This document shows positions 12,736 through 25,959 of a DNA stretch of 64,000 nucleotides, piece by piece. The stretch is from assembly GCF_028372415.1 (NCBI RefSeq), contig NC_092875.1, forward strand, positions 436,797,377 to 436,861,376. Direction: 5' to 3'. The notes below the pieces were generated by a model. The model was not told the origin of the DNA and ran no database searches. It was given only the letters and a program-made list of their open reading frames with translations. Position 1 is the first letter of the stretch. Every line of letters begins with the position of its first letter. The DNA comes from Notamacropus eugenii (Eukaryota; Chordata; Mammalia; Diprotodontia; Macropodidae). Made by a program: the position numbers and the translations under genes.

Positions 12736-13317
12736 ATATGATGTTTTTTGAGTCAGCTTATCATCCTATTCTCACTCCCTGGCATAACCTTCAACTTGCC
12801 AATGTCTTTCTGAGAAGGTGATGGTGAACCCACCATCTTGTTTCAGATATGTCCTACCCAGACTACGGAAGGACCATCATCTCCCTCTGGACGCAATGCT
12901 ATAACATAACTTACATTCACATTATCTTTTTCAGCTGCCGTGACACATGGTTGACTTTTAATGAACTTACTATGCATGAAAACTGCCAGTTTTTTGGTTT
13001 TGTATTTGTTTTTTCCCATCACAGACTGTTTAGCTTCCTCCTATGAGTTAATGACATTGTTCAGCTAGAAGTGCTGAAGGCAACAAGTTCTGAGAGTTAT
13101 CTTTTTCCCTCTAAACCAGAGGGGTCACATACGCATCCCACAGCACTCCCAAGGGTAGCCCTGACCAGATTAAAATGAAGGTGGGAAATGTTCAACAAAA
13201 TAAAGACGATAAAACCTAAATAACATTACATTTTAAATCTAAGTCCATGTGCAGCCTGCTGGGATCCTTATGAATAGTATAGTGGTTCCCATTTCTGTTT
13301 GAATTTGATACCACTGT

Positions 13318-13435
13318 TCTTAGAGAAGAAAATGGCAGACCATTCCAGTATCTTTGCAAAGAAAACCCCAAATGGGCTCACAAAGAGTTGGACATGACTG
13401 AAAATGATTAAGCAATGACAACAAAAAACAACCAC
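13318..13435 (+). repeat. MIR/core-type SINE, 3' part only
   Basis: AGAAAATGGCAGACCATTCC, CCCCAAATGGGCTCAC and GAGTTGGACATGACTG match the last third of the SINE. Confidence 0.65.
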
Positions 13436-13844
13436 TAAAATTTCTTCAAGAAACTGAAGCTAGATTTTAGAAATGTTCTAAAATATGCTGTGTCAGCATT
13501 CTGTCTTAGCCCTTAAACTCATTACCTATGTTCTTTTTAATTCTGTCTTTGAATAGTCATCTCTGTTAATACCTTCTAATTCACCAGCAAGTGATGAGCT
13601 TGGACATTCTCTGCAATGTTATCCTCAAAGGTGAGCAGTGTTCCTAGAGTGATCCTGGTTTTCCTTTAATAACTAGTATAGATTTACATTTTTAGATATT
13701 CAACATATATTTAGAATTGTGCAAAATTTTTGAGATAATAAAATACAAATGTCAGTTTGTTGACTAATATGTGAAGCCCAAAGATTGAGGTACAGAGAGA
13801 AAATGTGATTTCTGTTTAGTGATACCTAACACTTAAATAGTATT

Positions 13845-14062
13845 TTCATGTATACAAAGTGCTTTACATAAACTATCCCATTGGATCATTGCAACAGCCC
13901 TATGTGGTGGATGCTGTTATTGTTCACATTTTACAAATGAGGAAACTGAGGGTGAGTGAGGTTTAGGGAACTTGCCCAGAGTCACACAGCTGGCAAGTGT
14001 CCGAGGCATTATTCAGACCCCATTCTTCTGGCTTCAGTTCTAGCAATATGCGTTGTGCCATC
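13845..14062 (-). repeat. MIR SINE
   Basis: Inverted MIR: CAAAGTGCTTTACATAAAC, CATTTTACAAATGAGGAAAC, CCCAGAGTCACACAGCTGG. Confidence 0.65.
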
Positions 14063-14224
14063 TGGTTTAATATGCCAAAAAAATCTGGCTTGTAAAATCT
14101 GCTTTAGGGCAGAGAGATGAGGTGAGAGAAAAGTGTGAACAGTTCCCAAGAGAGCAAGAACAAAGAGCTCCAGGTAGGGTGAAGGAGGTGCCAAGGAGTA
14201 AACTTGGAGCAAGGATAGGAAGAA

Positions 14225-14285
14225 AAGGTGCCACTACTTGGCACAGAGTAGGTGCTTAGTAACTACTTGTTGGTTGACTAATTGA
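14225..14285 (+). mobile_element. L2 3' tail fragment
   Basis: TTGGCACAGAGTAGGTGCTT and GTAACTACTTGTTGGTTGAC. Confidence 0.45.
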
Positions 14286-14289
14286 TGTA

Positions 14290-15485
14290 TGGAAGGCAGA
14301 GTAGATTCTTAAACCATGACCATGGTCAGTCTCATGTCTTCAGAGGAGAACAATTTGAGGCCCCAGAAGCCCATATGACTTATCAGGACCTTAGAAACAG
14401 AGTCTAGAGACCTATAATTACCAACCCATCCAGACAACCCCATTGTGATAGAAAAAGAATTGAATTAATATCAAGGCCTAGATAATGAAAAAACTTAGGA
14501 GCTGGGAGAATTGGCAAATATCCTGGGGTTGGTATTGAGGACCAAGACGAAAATATGTGAACCATTTACAAAATCTTTTTATGTGTTTCTGTATTCCCTC
14601 CTTCTCCCAACCCCACAACATAATGATTCTTTGTAGTGGTTTGTAGTCCTTTTAAAGTAATGTAAACAATTGTGCAGTTACCGGGTAGTAGGGGAGAGGT
14701 GAGGGCGATGGAAACTCTTGTATTCTTTCTCCTGAAGTAGGTCTGGAGTTGGGGGAATCACAGAAAACTGAGAAGGGCAGCAGCTCCAAACCTGAAGGAG
14801 AAACCACTGGGATAAGACTTGGGCTGATGTTGAGAGGAAAGAAGATACTGGACGAAGAGTTTACTTTATGCTGCTCGACAAAATATTTCACATAAAAGAG
14901 CAAAGGTCTAAAATCTCAAGAGATAAAGGGGAAATGTAGGAATGGGAGGAGGAGAAGGAGAGTATTTTCCTACTTCAAATTGTATTGTAAAAGCAATAAT
15001 CTTCAAAATGCTTTGGTACTAGTTAAAAAAATAGAGAAGCAGAATAACAAAATAAAGTGAACAAGCAATATTCAGGAGCAGCTGAATACCCAAGAGTTCA
15101 ATAAACCCAGAAACCTAATTTACCTGGGGAAGAATTTTCCATTTGGAAAATTGGAGTAGGGACAATATTTGAGTTTTCATTGACAAAGGAAATTCTGGCT
15201 GAAGAAGCTCCTTCTATTAATTCAGGTCAATAGCATACAGCCAGTATGTATAGGAGGCAAGATCTGAACCCAGGTCTTTCTGACAACAGAGACTGACTAT
15301 CTGCCCTACAACACTGTCTCTGGGCAAGAGCTGCTGGGAAATCTTGAAAGCATTTTGACTACATATGCTTATGGATATATGTGTGTATACACACTTATTC
15401 ATTTATGGTAAGTGGTATAAAATGTTATATTCTATACCTTTGTGTCTGGTATTTGTGTGTCTGTGTGGTACAATTTACTGTAGGT
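14290..15485. other. No gene seen
   Basis: Unassigned sequence without convincing exon or repeat signals. Confidence 0.4.
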
Positions 15486-15489
15486 TCTA

Positions 15490-16100
15490 AATACATCTTT
15501 TAAAAAAAAGACAAATGGATAGCGATATCTTTCACAGCTATAGCTATTGGAACAATTCTTAGCTAAAGAGAGAGAAGTGATCATAAAAGATAAAACAGTT
15601 TTGATAGCATAAAATTAAGCAGCTTTTGCATGAACAAAGGCAATGAAGATAGGATGGAAAAAGAAACTCAACTAAGAAAAAAATCTTTGCATCAAATATA
15701 TCAGATGTTTAGTAGAAATTCAACGTATATTTGTAATTAGCATAAACATGTGCTCAAGGGGCATTTCCCAATAAATAATTCATAAAAGCACATAAGCATG
15801 GTTCTCAAAAAATGGCAGACTTTTACTAATCATGTGAAAGATTGCTTTTAAATCACCAATAACAAGAGAAATGGGAAATTACCAACAAAATAGTAAAGAC
15901 AGCAAAAAATGGAAAGGGTCAATATTAGTAGAATTGCAAGAGTGTGCGAAAAGACAAACAAGCTAAAACAGTGTTCATGGAGCTGCAAATTAAGCTAACC
16001 ATTGTGAAAAACTGTAACTTTGTACATAAGAGCTTCAAAATAAGTGAATCATCAATATCTGTTTACTAAAATGTCCAAGATCTATAAAATTATGTACAAG
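15490..16100 (+). mobile_element. Old L1 ORF2 fragment
   Basis: AAATTAAGCAGCTTTTGCAT, AAATCTTTGCATCAAATATA and GTGTTCATGGAGCTGCAAAT keep L1 ORF2 3' order but carry many stops. Confidence 0.5.
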
Positions 16101-16419
16101 ATTAAACAAGACTTGTTTCTGACTAAAAACTTTGAAGTGCAAGAAAACCAGAGTTAAAGGAACATTTGAAATACTGTATTAAGGAGAATTATATGAATGT
16201 GAACTTGACACAGGCCCTTAGGAAATGGGGCAACGTGCTGCTGACAGATAAGGTGTACTACTTAAAGAGAAGAATTGCAGGTTTGAGAAACACTGCCAGT
16301 GGTGATGGCTGCAGTGTGTCGTTGGCAATAGTTACTCACATGAAAGTAAGAGGTCTTGGCTACTCCAGCCCCAGCCACTAGTTCTTTTCCTCTATTTACT
16401 TATACTATTCTGTTTGTAT

Positions 16420-16490
16420 GCCCAGTTCTTAGTATAGTGCTTTGTAGATAGCAGGTGCTTAATAGATGTTTTTTTTTTTTTTTGCAGTCC
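16420..16490 (+). mobile_element. L2 3' tail fragment with T-run
   Basis: GCCCAGTTCTTAGTATAGTG and AGCAGGTGCTTAATAGATG, ending in a T-run. Confidence 0.45.
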
Positions 16491-17004
16491 TTCTAGAGTT
16501 CACAAAAGGAAATAGAACCACTCATTAAAGAAATTCTAAATAGTCCACTTTTTACTTTTATTTGAAATGTGTTTTTGAAGAATAATATTCTGATAGGACA
16601 TCTATGGTTCTGTGGACCATCAGAGATGCATGCCTGAAATGTCAGGGAAATGTTGTAGCCCAATGCCTTTAGGAATGGTCTGCATAAAGATGATAATTGA
16701 GGCTGTGGGATTGAATGAGATGGCCAAAAGGCCAAGTATAAAGAAAGAAAAGTCAAAGCTATTACCTTGGAGGATACACACTTGATGGAGTTGTGAATAT
16801 AATGAGCCAAGAAAGCAGATAAGGTAGGAGGAAAATCAGTGAATGAGTGAATGAATAACTGATTTTTTTGTCTTCATTTCTTTTTCTTTTAAAAAAGATT
16901 TTTGTTATATAGGATGGCTCTCTGGGAGGGAAAAGAGGAAGTGGCACTGGGAAAATTTGTAAACACAAAAAAAATCAGTAAAAAAATGTTATTTTAAGAA
17001 TTAA

Positions 17005-17995
17005 AAAAATCTGCCCAATTGATAAATGGTCAAAGTTTTCCATTTTCAGAGGAAGCAATTAAAGCTATCTATAGTCATATGAAAAAATGCTCTAAATCAC
17101 TATTGATTAGAGAGATGCAAATCAAAACAACCCTGAGGTACCACATCACACCTATCAGATTGGCTAACCTGACAAAACAGGAAGATGATAAATGTTGGAG
17201 ATGTGGGAGAGTTGGAACACTGATTCTTTGTTGGTGGAGCTGTGAGCTGATCCAACCATTCTGGAGAGCAATTTGGAACTATGCCCAAAGGTCTACAAAA
17301 ATATGCGTACCCTTTGACCCAACAATATTGCTTCTAGGACTGTATCCAAAAGAGACCATAAAAATAGGAAAAGGACCCACATGTACAAAAATATTTATAG
17401 CAGCTCTCTTTACGGTGGCCAAAAACTGAAAATCAAGGGGATGCCCAACAATTGGGGAATAGCTGAACAAGTTGTAGTACATGAATGTAATGGAATACTA
17501 TTATGCTATAAGAAATGATGAACAGGAAGACTTCAGAGAGGCCTGGAAGGACTTATATGAACTAATGCTGAGTGATAGGAGAACCAGGAGAACTTTGTAT
17601 GCAGCAGCAACCACAGTGTGCAAGGAATTTTTCTGGTAGACTTAGTCCTTCACAGCAATGCAAGGACCTAAAAAATTCCCAGTGGACTCTTGAGACAAAA
17701 CGCCTTCCACAATCAGAGAAAGAACTATGGAACTGGATCACAGAATGAAGCATACAATTTTCTCTTGTGTTACATTTTGTTTTGTTTTATGGTTTCTCCC
17801 ATTCGTTTCAATTCTTCTATGCAATATGACTAAGGTGAAAATGCACTTAATAGGAATGTATGTGTAGAAGCTATATAAGATTGCATGCTTTCATGGGGAG
17901 GGAGGGGGAAAGTAAGAGGGGGAAGGGGAAAAAATCTAAGATACATGGAGGTGATTATAGAAAACCGAAAACAAATAAAATAATTTAAAATTTTT
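17005..17995 (+). mobile_element. 5'-truncated L1 (end of ORF2, 3'UTR, A-rich tail)
   Basis: The frame 17019-17429 encodes the C-terminus of L1 ORF2: first a segment beginning MINGQSFPFSEEAIKAIYSH, then CWRCGRVGTLILCWWSC, the CCHC-like region with a WW pair. After 17429 the frame is broken, but homology continues through GGGGAATAGCTGAACAAGTT to a purine-rich 3'UTR (GGGAGGGAGGGGGAAAG) and an A/T-rich tail near 17990. AAGAATT on both sides may be a remnant of the target-site duplication. Confidence 0.85.
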
Positions 17996-18079
17996 TAAAA
18001 AAGAATTTTAAAATGACCATATGCTAGAATGCCTCTAATAACCTGATGAAGGAAAGACAAAAATTAGATTTCTGAGAGG

Positions 18080-18285
18080 TCAAAAGATCATAGATTTAAA
18101 GCTAGAAAAGATCTCAGAAGCCATTTAATCCTATCTCTGATTTTATAGATTAGGAAATTGAGGGTCACAGAAAATAAGTAATAGCTTGCTTGTGGTCACA
18201 CAGGTGGTAATTATCAGTCAGAATTTGAACCTGACACATTTGATTCTAAATTCAGCATTTTTTCCACTAAGCCTCACTGGCATAC
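18080..18285 (-). repeat. MIR-like SINE
   Basis: Inverted: TTTATAGATTAGGAAATTG, GTGGTCACACAGGTGG, GAATTTGAACCTGACAC. Confidence 0.55.
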
Positions 18286-19204
18286 TACCATTTAAATATT
18301 TTATGGTCAAGAAAAAAGTGAAAAACTAAATCAAGATGGCTAAAATGTCAGCCTCCCAGTGTGACCTCAAGCTCAAGATCAAATTAGAGGATTGTAAAGT
18401 AGGAAAGCTCTCTAATCTCCAGCATAACTTTGTTACCCTGAGGCTACCACATACAACTTGAGAGGCAGTTTTATCTACATGGTTTATAAGCACCACTGAA
18501 TAATTGAGTAACAGGACAAGATTACCAGGAGCAAGGTCCTAGAAGATAGCCAATCAATCTCAGTGGAAGCAACGTTCATTACACTACGACCAGACAGGTG
18601 AATATGCCAAAAGCATCCTCAACAGAAGTTGATCCTCAGCACCCTCAACAAAAAACAACTCTATCTGCCAAACTGTTTGCATGAAAGGAGCACAGAATTG
18701 ACTAAATCATTGTCCAGGTGCCTCCTCACAATACTTAACTTAAATATAGTGGTTCAGTTTACCACAGGCCCAGCAGATAGCTTACACAATACCAAATATT
18801 TAAAGAGAGAGAGAGAAAAAAAACCAAGGGCAAGGCTTTGAGAAACAGGATGCTTGGTGGTGATTGAAAGGGACCTGGCTAGAGCTTGGGTAGGAATAAC
18901 AAGAGGAAAGGAGTGAAAGAGTGGTAAAAGAAAGGCTTCCTTCTATAATAGCCTGCTAAAATTGAAGACAGCTCTGCTTTCCCAAAACAAAAGAATAGGG
19001 AGAAAAGAAAAGTACAGAAATTCATTTCAAGGATGTCAGACTAGTCTTCCCACCTTATTCTTAAATTCCCCATGGAATTAATGACCATTGTATTCATTCT
19101 AATATGGAAATATGTTGATTAGTGGAACTAAAGAAATGATATAATGCATGAAAGGCATCTTGCAAACCTTAAGTGCTATATAACTAGGCTCTGTAAATGC
19201 CAGC

Positions 19205-19440
19205 TGTTAATTATGATCTAGATCAGCAAGTCTTAACCTTTGTTGTGTCATGGACCCTTTTAGTAATCTCATGAAGCCTAGGGGTCTCAGAAGAATGCTT
19301 TTAATGCATACGATTACAAAGGAAACCAATTACACTGTAAAATAGTTATCTATCTATCATCTACGTATCTATCTAAAGCTGTCTCTTTATCTGTCTTTCT
19401 GTCCATCTGTAAACACAAGTCCATGGAACCTCTGATCTAA
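19205..19440. mobile_element. hAT-like DNA transposon remnant with TATC repeat
   Basis: CTTAACCTTTGTTGTGTCATG at the left and GTCCATGGAACCTCTGATC at the right form imperfect inverted ends. A (TATC)n stretch lies in the middle (about 19340-19375). Confidence 0.45.
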
Positions 19441-19639
19441 ATGAAGTTGCTAAAATTTAAATCTTGGTGATTATCTTCACATTTACAGTTATTTGTTGTT
19501 CTTAACCTACTGAGTCACCATCTTCCATTTTATCCTACTTCTACCTTATCATTACTGCCTTTTAATGTTAGTAAAATTTAAGCCCCAGTGCTAGACCATC
19601 TTTATTAGTTATCCATCAATCTTTTCCTTTTGTGGTTTT

Positions 19640-20720
19640 CTTCCAGTCTTGACTATTTCCATCTTTTTCCATTTGTTGGATGGGGGCTGAAACTTTGGGG
19701 TTGTTTTCATTTGTATTGCACTCAGTAGTAATTTGGAACAATCATTCATATGAGTGTTAGTCGTTGACAGTTCTTTTGAGAATTACTTCTTTATATCTCT
19801 TCACCATTTATCTTTTGGGGAATTATTCTTAGTCTCATATATTTGCATCATATCTTACATAACTTGGATATAAAACCTTTTCAGAGGTATTTGGTGCCTG
19901 TCTTTGTATCCCCAGAGCTTAACACAGTTCTTGGCACAGAGTTAACCCTCAATAATATTTTGTTCATTAATTGGAATAATTTTATTCCTAATGGATGGCT
20001 TTCCTTTTGAGCCTAGCTACATTAATTTTGTTTGTGTTCATGTAAGTGAATTTTTCTCTTTTAAATTTTATCTCCTTTATCCTTTATTTGGTAAAGAATT
20101 TTTCCCTTAGCTACAGTGGCAAATAATACATGCAACCATTTTCCTTCAATTACTTTTTGATGGTACACTTTATATTTAAGTCAAATATCCATTTGGAAAT
20201 CATGGTGGTATATGATTCCAGTCCTATTTTTACCTATTTTGGACTAATCATAACCAACAAATATTCCTCCAGTGGTTGAAGGTTACTTTTATGTTTTCTG
20301 TTTGTATATATGTTTTCGGGGTGCTTCAGTGCTCCCAGATATTATAGGTATTTTGTAGTTTTTCAAGAGGGTGTCTTCATCATTTTCTTTTGTTATTGTT
20401 ATTTCTGTATAAAAGTGTTGATGATTTTATGCATTTTTTTCTGTGTCCTACTTTGCTGAAGCTATGTATCATCTTAATTTCTTTGCAGTTTCTCTGAGGT
20501 TTTCTGGGTAAATCATTCTGTCACGTAGCAATAGTTTTGCCTCTTTTTTGACTATGTTTATGTCTCCAATTTCTTTTCATTGTCTTATTGCGATGGCTAG
20601 CAGTATTAGGACTATGCTAAATATAGTGGAATACTACTTGATTCTTTACTGAGCCTGCTTCTCAACTATGTCCTTCCATTGTTATAAAGTTTGTGTTCTG
20701 GAAAAGAAAACTAATTTCCG
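19640..20720 (-). mobile_element. Old L1 ORF2 fragment
   Basis: Inverted L1 ORF2 landmarks: ATCCATTTGGAAATCATGG, CTATGTATCATCTTAATTTC, TTCATTGTCTTATTGCGATG. An L2-like tail (19895-19965) interrupts it. Confidence 0.5.
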
Positions 20721-20769
20721 TAAAAATCTAGTCAAGGGTGTTTTGAAAAATATAGGTCATAGAAATTGT

Positions 20770-20965
20770 TGTTGTTCATCCTTCCTGTCAAATAGGACCA
20801 ATGCCATCATAAGGGTGATGTCTTGAATTGTTCCTGAATTGGATTTAAGTGAGGCAGAATCGTGCAGATTCCAAAGGCACTGAAGTCCAGTGTGGTAGGA
20901 CAAAAGTCAAGATGACTGCATATGGCCCGGGATGCAGTGGGTAACCTTGGCATCTAAGATGGAAT
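20770..20965 (-). repeat. RTE-tailed SINE copy, diverged
   Basis: Inverted and partial: TTGTTGTTCATCCTTCCTG, GGTGATGTCTTGAATTG, GGATTTAAGTGAGG, then ATGGCCCGGGATGCAGTG. It is more diverged than the other copies. Confidence 0.45.
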
Positions 20966-21519
20966 TTTAGTTGGAACTTGAAGGAAGCCAGGGAATGCAG
21001 GAGGCCCTTTATACTACAATTAGTTCTCGATCTACTCCCAGCACTAATGTCAATATGGTACTATATCCAGGACAGTTTCTACTGAAATTCTACTGTTGTA
21101 GCTATTTATACAACTCTAATAACTACACTTGTCCCAGAAACAGCTGTGTCTTCCAGCATTTTCCCTCCCTTGGCTTCTACCACCATCTTTGCTCTCACAG
21201 CAACAACCACCACAGATACATTCAATGAGATTGGGTCTACACTTACTCTTAATATTCTTCTTTCTATCCTCACATCTGGGACCACAGTGATGATCCCCAG
21301 ATGCTGCATATGAGTCTTCCTGACTTCAGGTCCAATCCTCTAACTGTGCTACCTAGCTGTGGTTGTTTGCTTTTTCTATTTTGTCTAACCATCCAATTAT
21401 GTGTATTTTCTTATTCATCTGTACTGCTATGACTCTATGCCATGGATCTAGTACAAGACAAACTGTAATGACTGAATTGACTTTTTCTTGTTACAATAAG
21501 CACCTATATTCTTCCATGA

Positions 21520-23185
21520 AGAAGAGGTTTTGATGTCATTCGGCTCCTCTAGTGTGGCAAAACGTCTGGTATTGAGGCAATTCTATTCCAGATGAGATTT
21601 CCAAGGCATGCAAAAGCTGACTGACATTTTCTGGCTTATATAGCAAGAGGAGGTTATCCCCCAGGTGTTCAAGGATGCCTCCACTGCCCATCTTTATAAA
21701 GGAAAAGGAAATAGTTTATCCCGTGACAATCAGGGGGAGGGGAGTGTTGTCTCTTAGCTATTGATGGCAAGATTCTTGCCAGAGTTCTTCTGAATAAGTT
21801 AATCCAGGGATGGGGAACCTTCAGCTTCAAGACCACATGTCACCCTCTAGGTCTTCAAATGTGGCCCTTTGACTGAATCCAAACTTCAGAGAACAAATCC
21901 TTTTCATAAAAGAAGTTGTTCGGTAAAATTTGGATTCAGTTAAAAGGCTGTTCCCAAGGATCTAGAAGGATACATGTAGCCTCGAGGCCACAGGCTCTCT
22001 ACTTCTGGGCTAATCCTTCACCTGGAAGATGGTCAATTACCCAAGAACCATTGTGGCTTCAGAAAGAGCCAAGGAACAGTCAATATGGTATTTGCTGCCT
22101 AGCAAGTCCAAGGGAAATGCCAGGAGCAGAAAGTGATCTGTATACAATCCAGCCAAGGCCTTTGATGCTATTAGTCATGAGAACTTGTTAAAGATCATAT
22201 CAAAATGTGGTTGCCTGGAGAAGTACATCAATATAGTACATCAGTTTCATAAGGGCATGCTTGTCTGAGTTCTTTCCCGGGCACCAGTGGAGTGAAATAA
22301 GCCTGTGTGCTTATTCTCATCCTTTTTAGCATGATATTTTCAGAAGTATTGTTAGACGCTTTGAATGGGGACAGAAATAGCATCAAGGTCAGCTACCAGA
22401 TTGACAGTAAATTATTTAACTTGAAAAGGCTACAAGCCAAGACTGAAGAAGAGGGAGAGTTGGTGAGTGACTTTTTGTTCACAGATGATTGTGAACTTGA
22501 TGCAGCCTCTGAAGCTGAGCTACAACAAAGTATGGATTGATTCTTTGCTGCTTGTTCTTATTTTAATTATTTTAAAAATTTTTTTTAAATTAATACCAAG
22601 AAAACACAGATTCTTCACTAGCCAGCACCATACCCTCTATGCATGGAACTATCAGTTATAAGAAATGGAGAAATTTTGAATGTTGTGGATAAGTTCACTT
22701 CCCTTTGATGTGTACTTTCCAGGAGTGTACATATAGATGATAAGGTTGATGCAAGCATTACAAGAGGTAGCTCAGCATTTGGGAGGCTCTGAAGAAAAGT
22801 ATGGGAGAGAAGAATCTCCAGAACTATTATACTGTTGTATGCCTGTGAAACCTAGAGATATCAGAGACACGGGAGACACTGGCTCAGGACCACTAAGCGT
22901 GGTGTGCCCACATCAAAGAAGATTCTTTGCTCCGTGAACTAAGCAGAATTATAGTAGTACAAAGGAAATATGAGGTGAGCAGATTTAGAGACATCTCCAC
23001 TCCAAATGTTCATATGGACTATTTGTGCCTTACCTGTGGTTGCACCTTCTGAGCTCATGTTGGCTGATCAGCTGCAGTTGGACATGCTCTATTTCATCCC
23101 CAAAATAGTGATATCATTTTGGTCCTCTTCAAGAACAAAAGATAACAGCCATTCTTCCATGAACATGAAGGTACAATTAAAAACT
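21520..23185 (+). mobile_element. RTE-clade LINE, reverse-transcriptase part and 3' end, decayed
   Basis: The conceptual product shows RTE reverse-transcriptase landmarks: LARVLLNKLI near 21775, HCGFRKSQGTVNMVFAA near 22050, and 22307-22540 with FNLKRLQAKTEEEGELVSDF followed by LFTDDCELDA, where TDD replaces the catalytic ADD of the family. The C-terminal part is broken by an A/T-rich insertion near 22560. The 3' end reads TTTTGGTCCTCTTCAAGAAC. A hAT MITE sits at 21805-22007. Several stops make the copy inactive. Confidence 0.75.
21805..22007. mobile_element. Palindromic hAT-type MITE inside the RTE LINE
   Basis: The 203-bp element starts CAGGGATGGGGAACC and ends with the inverted counterpart ending CTTCTG. 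The whole element folds back on itself (GTGGCCCTTTGACTGAATCC is mirrored by TTTGGATTCAGTTAAAAGGC). It has 8-bp flanks AGTTAATC and GGCTAATC, matching at six of eight positions, as expected for an old hAT insertion. Removing the element and one flank joins the RTE frame. Confidence 0.7.
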
Positions 23186-23334
23186 GTAAGGGATCTACAA
23201 TGACGTGTTGCTTTGTATTTTTATAAACTACCTCCTTCCGTTTTGTTTGTTTGTTTTTTTCCAAACGTGATTTCATAGATGTTGGAAACTCCTAAGAAAG
23301 AATTGCTTTTACCAAGGCTGATGGGCATTTTCTC

Positions 23335-23860
23335 TGAGATTTTATGTGTAGAGAAACATTCTTTAGTGTAGCTCATGAACCCTAGGGGTCCCCAAGACTC
23401 TTTCATGAGGTCCATGAGGTCAAAATTATTTTCACAATAAAACTAAGGGTTTTTTGCCTTTTATAATACTCCTCCTTTTTCCAGCTACATATCAGTAAGA
23501 GATCAGATTTTCTTTATATAGTTCAACCAGAACCACATATTACAACAGATTGAATGCAGATGCACGTATGAGAGTTCAATTGTCTTCTATTAAGCCAGAC
23601 AATAAAGAGATATGCAAAAATATGTAAAACAATGTCATGCTTCTCACTAAATATTTTTGTTTTGAAAAATATAGTTATTTTCATAAAAGTATGTAAACAT
23701 GTAAACATTTATTATTGCTATTTTAATGAATTAATATTTTAATATATGTAAGTTTTAATTTCTAATATGGTGTCAACAGATATAACACACATAAACAAAA
23801 GTTCTTTGGGGTCCTCAGTAACTTTTTAAGAATATAAAGATGTCCTAAGGCCAATAAAGA
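23335..23860. mobile_element. hAT (Charlie-like) non-autonomous DNA transposon remnant
   Basis: The left end, CCCTAGGGGTCCCCAAGAC, and the right end, TTTGGGGTCCTCAGTAAC, face each other, with ACAGATTGAATGCAGATGC and CTTCTATTAAGCCAGACAA in the body, as in mammalian Charlie-type elements. No transposase frame remains. Confidence 0.55.
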
Positions 23861-24214
23861 CCCCCAAAATAGAGCAGTCAAGCTATATGTTGTATCTTAT
23901 TTACAATCTATACAGTTCTTCAGTCATGTCCCTTGCACTATACCTTAAGCACAGGTAATTACTGGAAGTGAGCCTTTCTTGAGTAACTTGTTTGTCTGTT
24001 GGATCCGTACAACTTTAATTCCATAACAGCTGTGGTATTCTAAGATTTGCAACTGTGTTGTATCATTAGAGGGTCATTTGTATTTTTATAAAAGTAAATC
24101 TTTGCACAAGGCAACAGTTTAACATCGTTAAGAGCACTGTACAATTTCCCAAATACAAAGGTTCTTATAAAAATTATTTTATAAGGCTCTCTGTGGTTCT
24201 AGGGGCTGTCTATG

Positions 24215-24475
24215 GTTCCACTAATTGGAGCAGTGGATAGAGTGCCCAGTCTGAAGTCAGGAAGATTCATCTTCCTCAACTCAAATCCAGCCTCAGGAAT
24301 TTACTAGCTGTGTGATCCTGGGCAAGCCACTTAACCCTGTTTGCCTCAGTTTCCTCATCTGCTTAATGAGCTGGAGAAGGAAATGGCAAACCACTCCAAA
24401 ATCTTTGCCAAAAAAACCTCAAATGGGATAACAAAAAATTGAAAATGACTAAGCAACAAATGGTACAGAGGCTGT
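24215..24475 (+). repeat. MIR/core-type SINE, near full length
   Basis: Head GAGCAGTGGATAGAGTGCC, core GTGATCCTGGGCAAGCCACT, tail GGAGAAGGAAATGGCAAACC and AACCTCAAATGGGATAAC. Confidence 0.78.
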
Positions 24476-24864
24476 TTCTTTCCTTTGGAAAACAATATAT
24501 CCCTCTATGTGAAATTCTTCTCTATTTTATAGAAATGTTGTACTTATATTCTTGCCAAAATTTGTTTCTCATAGTTATTGTTTCTAATAAAATAGGAATA
24601 TTTTCAAGACGTGGTAGAGGGGGAAGACTAACTATGTGTTTCATTATAGGAAAGTTCCTTATTCTAGAATGATTTCTAATCAACTTTTTTGTCATTGTAA
24701 AGTTGTGGGAGGGAAAGGTGTTTTTGTTTTGCTTTGTTTTTCTAAATGACATAAAATGTTTAGAAAGGGGAAAGAGTTAATATTATTAAGAACCTAGGAA
24801 AGGGAGTAGCAGGGCTTGAAGGGATAGCATGGCGGGGGGAAAACAGCGCTTGCTTTGTTTGAAG

Positions 24865-24998
24865 TCAGAGGACTTAGATGCAGAGCTTGCCTTTACTACT
24901 TACTGTGCGATCTTGGGTGATCCTCTGTTTCTTCATCTGGAGGTCAGGAGTTGGAACAGATGACTGCTGAGGACCCTTCCAAAGAGAGATCCGCAATT
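24865..24998 (+). repeat. MIR-like SINE fragment
   Basis: GAAGTCAGAGGACTTAGATG, GTGCGATCTTGGGTGATCC and CTTCATCTGGAGGTCAGG. Confidence 0.45.
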
Positions 24999-25959
24999 CC
25001 AGAGTGAAAAAAGCAGAATGCAAAGTTCAGCATTCACAATGACTACAGCCATTTAATTAGATACATCATTAAATAACAATAGACCTCAAGTCCATTATAA
25101 TGGTTGATGTTATGTATTAAAGTTAGAGCATGTGCCCTTCTCATTTAGCTCCTAGTACACTACAGAAGGGTAGTATTATCATTGTTCTTTTTTATGCAGT
25201 TTTGCTTAGCTGTTCTGTGAATTTGGATTTGTTTGTATCAAAAATGTTTTTTAAGCTAACCTGTTATACATTTTAATTGTATGTTAAATGACCTATTAGT
25301 TCAAAAGCAAGGGAGAAATGCAAGAAAGGAAAGATATACTTACATTTGTAAATTAGTCACACAAGAAACCTAGGTTTTGGGGAAAGAAATCATTGTTTCT
25401 TAGATGAAATCATGGTCCCCTTGGATATAATGAATTAATATCACTTTGGGTACTCCCTTCACTAAGGTAGATCTTAACCATCTCTTCCTTAGAATATGGT
25501 CTTCATGAGATACCAGCAGTAAACATTGTCATCACTTTGTGGTCCTCTTTTTAGAGATGCCATAAACCACCTCCAAAACCAACCATGGTGGTACTTAGAC
25601 AATAAACACAGTCTCTCACTGGGATCAAAATCTAAAATTTTATAGTTCTTTTTATGTACCTGGACATGGGGGGAAAGGCAAGTAAATACTTTACCTGAAA
25701 CCAGGTACTTAGAAATGAATTGGACATGAGAAGAATGATTAGGACTGGGCTGATATTCCTAATTCTTACCCTTTTCTTAGTAGCCTGACAGAGTGAAGGC
25801 CTAGTACTGGTAACTGTCCTTTGTCTATGATTTAAGATTGATAGAGAGTGATAAAAAGCCTGGATGGTAGAGCCATGTAAGGTCAACCTACACAGTAGGG
25901 TGATAGTTTAAAAAGATAGAAAAAGGCAGTAGCAATCCCTCATAACCTGACATAACCTC

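Noticed and set aside
17019..17429. 136-codon plus frame as a host gene
   Set aside because: It is the C-terminus of L1 ORF2 in a 5'-truncated copy.
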